Below are positions 63,252-64,000 of a stretch of 64,000 bases of DNA, piece after piece. Location: contig NZ_CP067041.1 of NCBI RefSeq assembly GCF_016599855.1, positions 4,278,001 to 4,342,000 of the forward strand, given 5' to 3'. Position 1 is the stretch's first letter. The number at the start of each line of letters is the position of its first letter. Origin of the DNA: Bradyrhizobium diazoefficiens (GTDB taxonomy: Bacteria; Pseudomonadota; Alphaproteobacteria; Rhizobiales; Xanthobacteraceae). The notes beneath the pieces are model-generated. The model was not told where the DNA came from. It saw only the letters and a list, made by a program, of their open reading frames with translations, and did not search any database. A program made the translations under genes and the position numbers.

Positions 63252-63281
63252 CGGGGCCCTTGCGGGCCCCGTTTGCGTTTT
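63252..63281 (+). terminator. Rho-independent terminator of rpmG
   Basis: An 8-bp GC stem, cggggccc/gggccccg, with a ttgc loop, followed by tttgcgtttt, 25 bases after the rpmG stop. Confidence 0.88.
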
Positions 63282-63294
63282 GGGGATCCGTCTC

Positions 63295-63411
63295 CCTGAG
63301 GTGGCCGCTTCTTCAGCGGCCCTCGAAGGGCGACGGCCCGGCTTGCATCCGGGCCGTCATCCTTCGAGGCTCCGCATGGGACGCGTCGCGTCCCATGCCT
63401 CGCACCTCAGG
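63295..63411. repeat. Palindromic repeat (CCTGAGGTG...CACCTCAGG type)
   Basis: Outer arms cctgaggtg/cacctcagg. Inner hairpins include ggccgcttcttcagcggcc, cgacggcccg..cgggccgtc and catgggacgcgtcgcgtcccatg, plus cctcgaagg/ccttcgagg arms. A different family from the CCGGAATGACGG repeats. It fills most of the 350-base gap between rpmG and the next gene; the rest holds nothing I recognise. Confidence 0.7.
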
Positions 63412-63577
63412 ATGACGGTCCGATATCGAGCCTGGCCCCGTTCCGTCCACAAAACGGGCTGCTGCGCTACGTCCGGAAGCGGTCATCACATGGCCAAAAC
63501 GTTATCGCTCGACCGGCCCCGTGCGCGAGAGGACTTTGAAAGTCCCGGGGCTGCGGGACACCCGATACGTTGCGCCG

Positions 63578-63781
63578 TCACCGATCGTTAGGGACCCAAT
63601 CCTCCGCGGTTGAGTCCCAATGATGGGTGTCGTCGAAGTGTTTCCAGAGTGGCTGCTTTGGTTTGCTTTCAGCCTTGTGCCGTAATGCATTCAGTGCGCT
63701 GAGCTGGACGAGGCGAGCTCCAGCCGTCATCACCCATTCGCGAGTGGTATATCGTGAGTTCCATTTGATTGTCTCGAGCAT
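63578..63781 (-). CDS. Small hypothetical protein
   Basis: A 67-residue protein, MLETIKWNSRYTTREWVMTA at the start and WKHFDDTHHWDSTAEDWVPNDR at the end. It is rich in Trp (five), His and Asp in the C-terminal third. No family is recognised and there is no signal peptide or membrane segment. A perfect AAGGAGG stands six bases before the ATG, the best ribosome binding site in this part of the window, so translation is likely. Confidence 0.6.
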   Translation of the reverse strand: MLETIKWNSRYTTREWVMTAGARLVQLSALNALRHKAESKPKQPLWKHFDDTHHWDSTAEDWVPNDR

Positions 63782-64000
63782 CCGAAGCCTCCTTCAAAGC
63801 AAGAAGCTATCAGGCCAATCTTAGCACAGGCCAAGAACACGGAATGTAAAGTCCCTCACAGTCTATCGCCATCTTAGGCTACGTCGTTATCGGTTCAACG
63901 CCTAACAAGAAATGTCTGCTTCAAGTCGGGGCTGGCAGAGCATTTGAGTGTCCGCTTCCGGCCACAGGAGTGGAAGTCGGTATCCTCGATGGCGCTGCAA
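63782..64000. other. Right-end segment without a recognised gene
   Basis: 219 bases upstream of the small minus-strand gene. It should contain that gene's promoter. No gene, RNA or repeat could be identified before the window ends. Confidence 0.4.

Overview
The window is chromosomal DNA of an alphaproteobacterium, most likely Bradyrhizobium or a close relative in the Nitrobacteraceae. This is inferred from the GC-rich coding style, the gene orders (acpS-pdxJ-rsh-rpoZ, lepB-rnc-era-recO, gatC..gatA..gatB, pyrB-pyrC-plsY..dprA..topA-rnr-rpmG), a Porin_2-type porin, a DUF3551 secreted protein and several palindromic repeat families typical of that group. No database search was possible, so names rest on motifs, length and neighbourhood.

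Left third (1-25.3 kb), mostly core genes. A truncated lactonase-like metallo-beta-lactamase faces a YeeE/YedE thiosulfate-type transporter. On the minus strand follow parC, a small secreted protein, recO, a membrane protein and two translationally coupled blocks: lepB-rnc-era (secretion, RNA processing, ribosome maturation) and rpoZ/rsh-pdxJ-acpS (stringent response, vitamin B6, fatty-acid carrier activation). A NYN nuclease overlaps a family-5 uracil-DNA glycosylase. The dapA-mscL-smpB-redoxin group lies divergent to a lytic transglycosylase with a long Lys/Ala-rich linker. Then come a DUF3551 protein, an FkbM methyltransferase next to a TPR-GT41 (SPINDLY-type) glycosyltransferase, and a porin.

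Middle (25.3-45 kb). A tRNA-Ser(GCT) is followed within about 10 bp by an intact IS481-family element and then gene-poor DNA. That stretch holds a Sel1-like small protein and a 32-residue Lys/Ala peptide gene with a very good ribosome binding site. The gat operon runs gatC-orf70-gatA-orf100-gatB with overlapping genes. Two nitronate monooxygenase paralogues and a LysR gene sit between gatC and ruvX. They are followed by a permease, two CPBP proteases, an AidB-like dehydrogenase, a VanX-type dipeptidase, pyrB, a dihydroorotase homologue lacking the metal-binding HxH, and plsY.

Right third (45-64 kb). The backbone plsY-dprA-topA-rnr-DUF983-NUDIX-rpmG is interrupted by accessory genes: patatin and amidase, DoxX, a membrane protein with a DUF6471 protein, two divergent HxlR-regulator/oxidoreductase pairs, and a flavin monooxygenase. 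The most unusual observation is here. The 5' end of dprA occurs three times (about 47.90, 48.70 and 50.31 kb). Two copies are truncated and the third belongs to intact dprA, as if accessory segments had entered repeatedly at one site while the gene was regenerated each time. The second HxlR/SDR pair has a large palindrome containing a near-consensus promoter.
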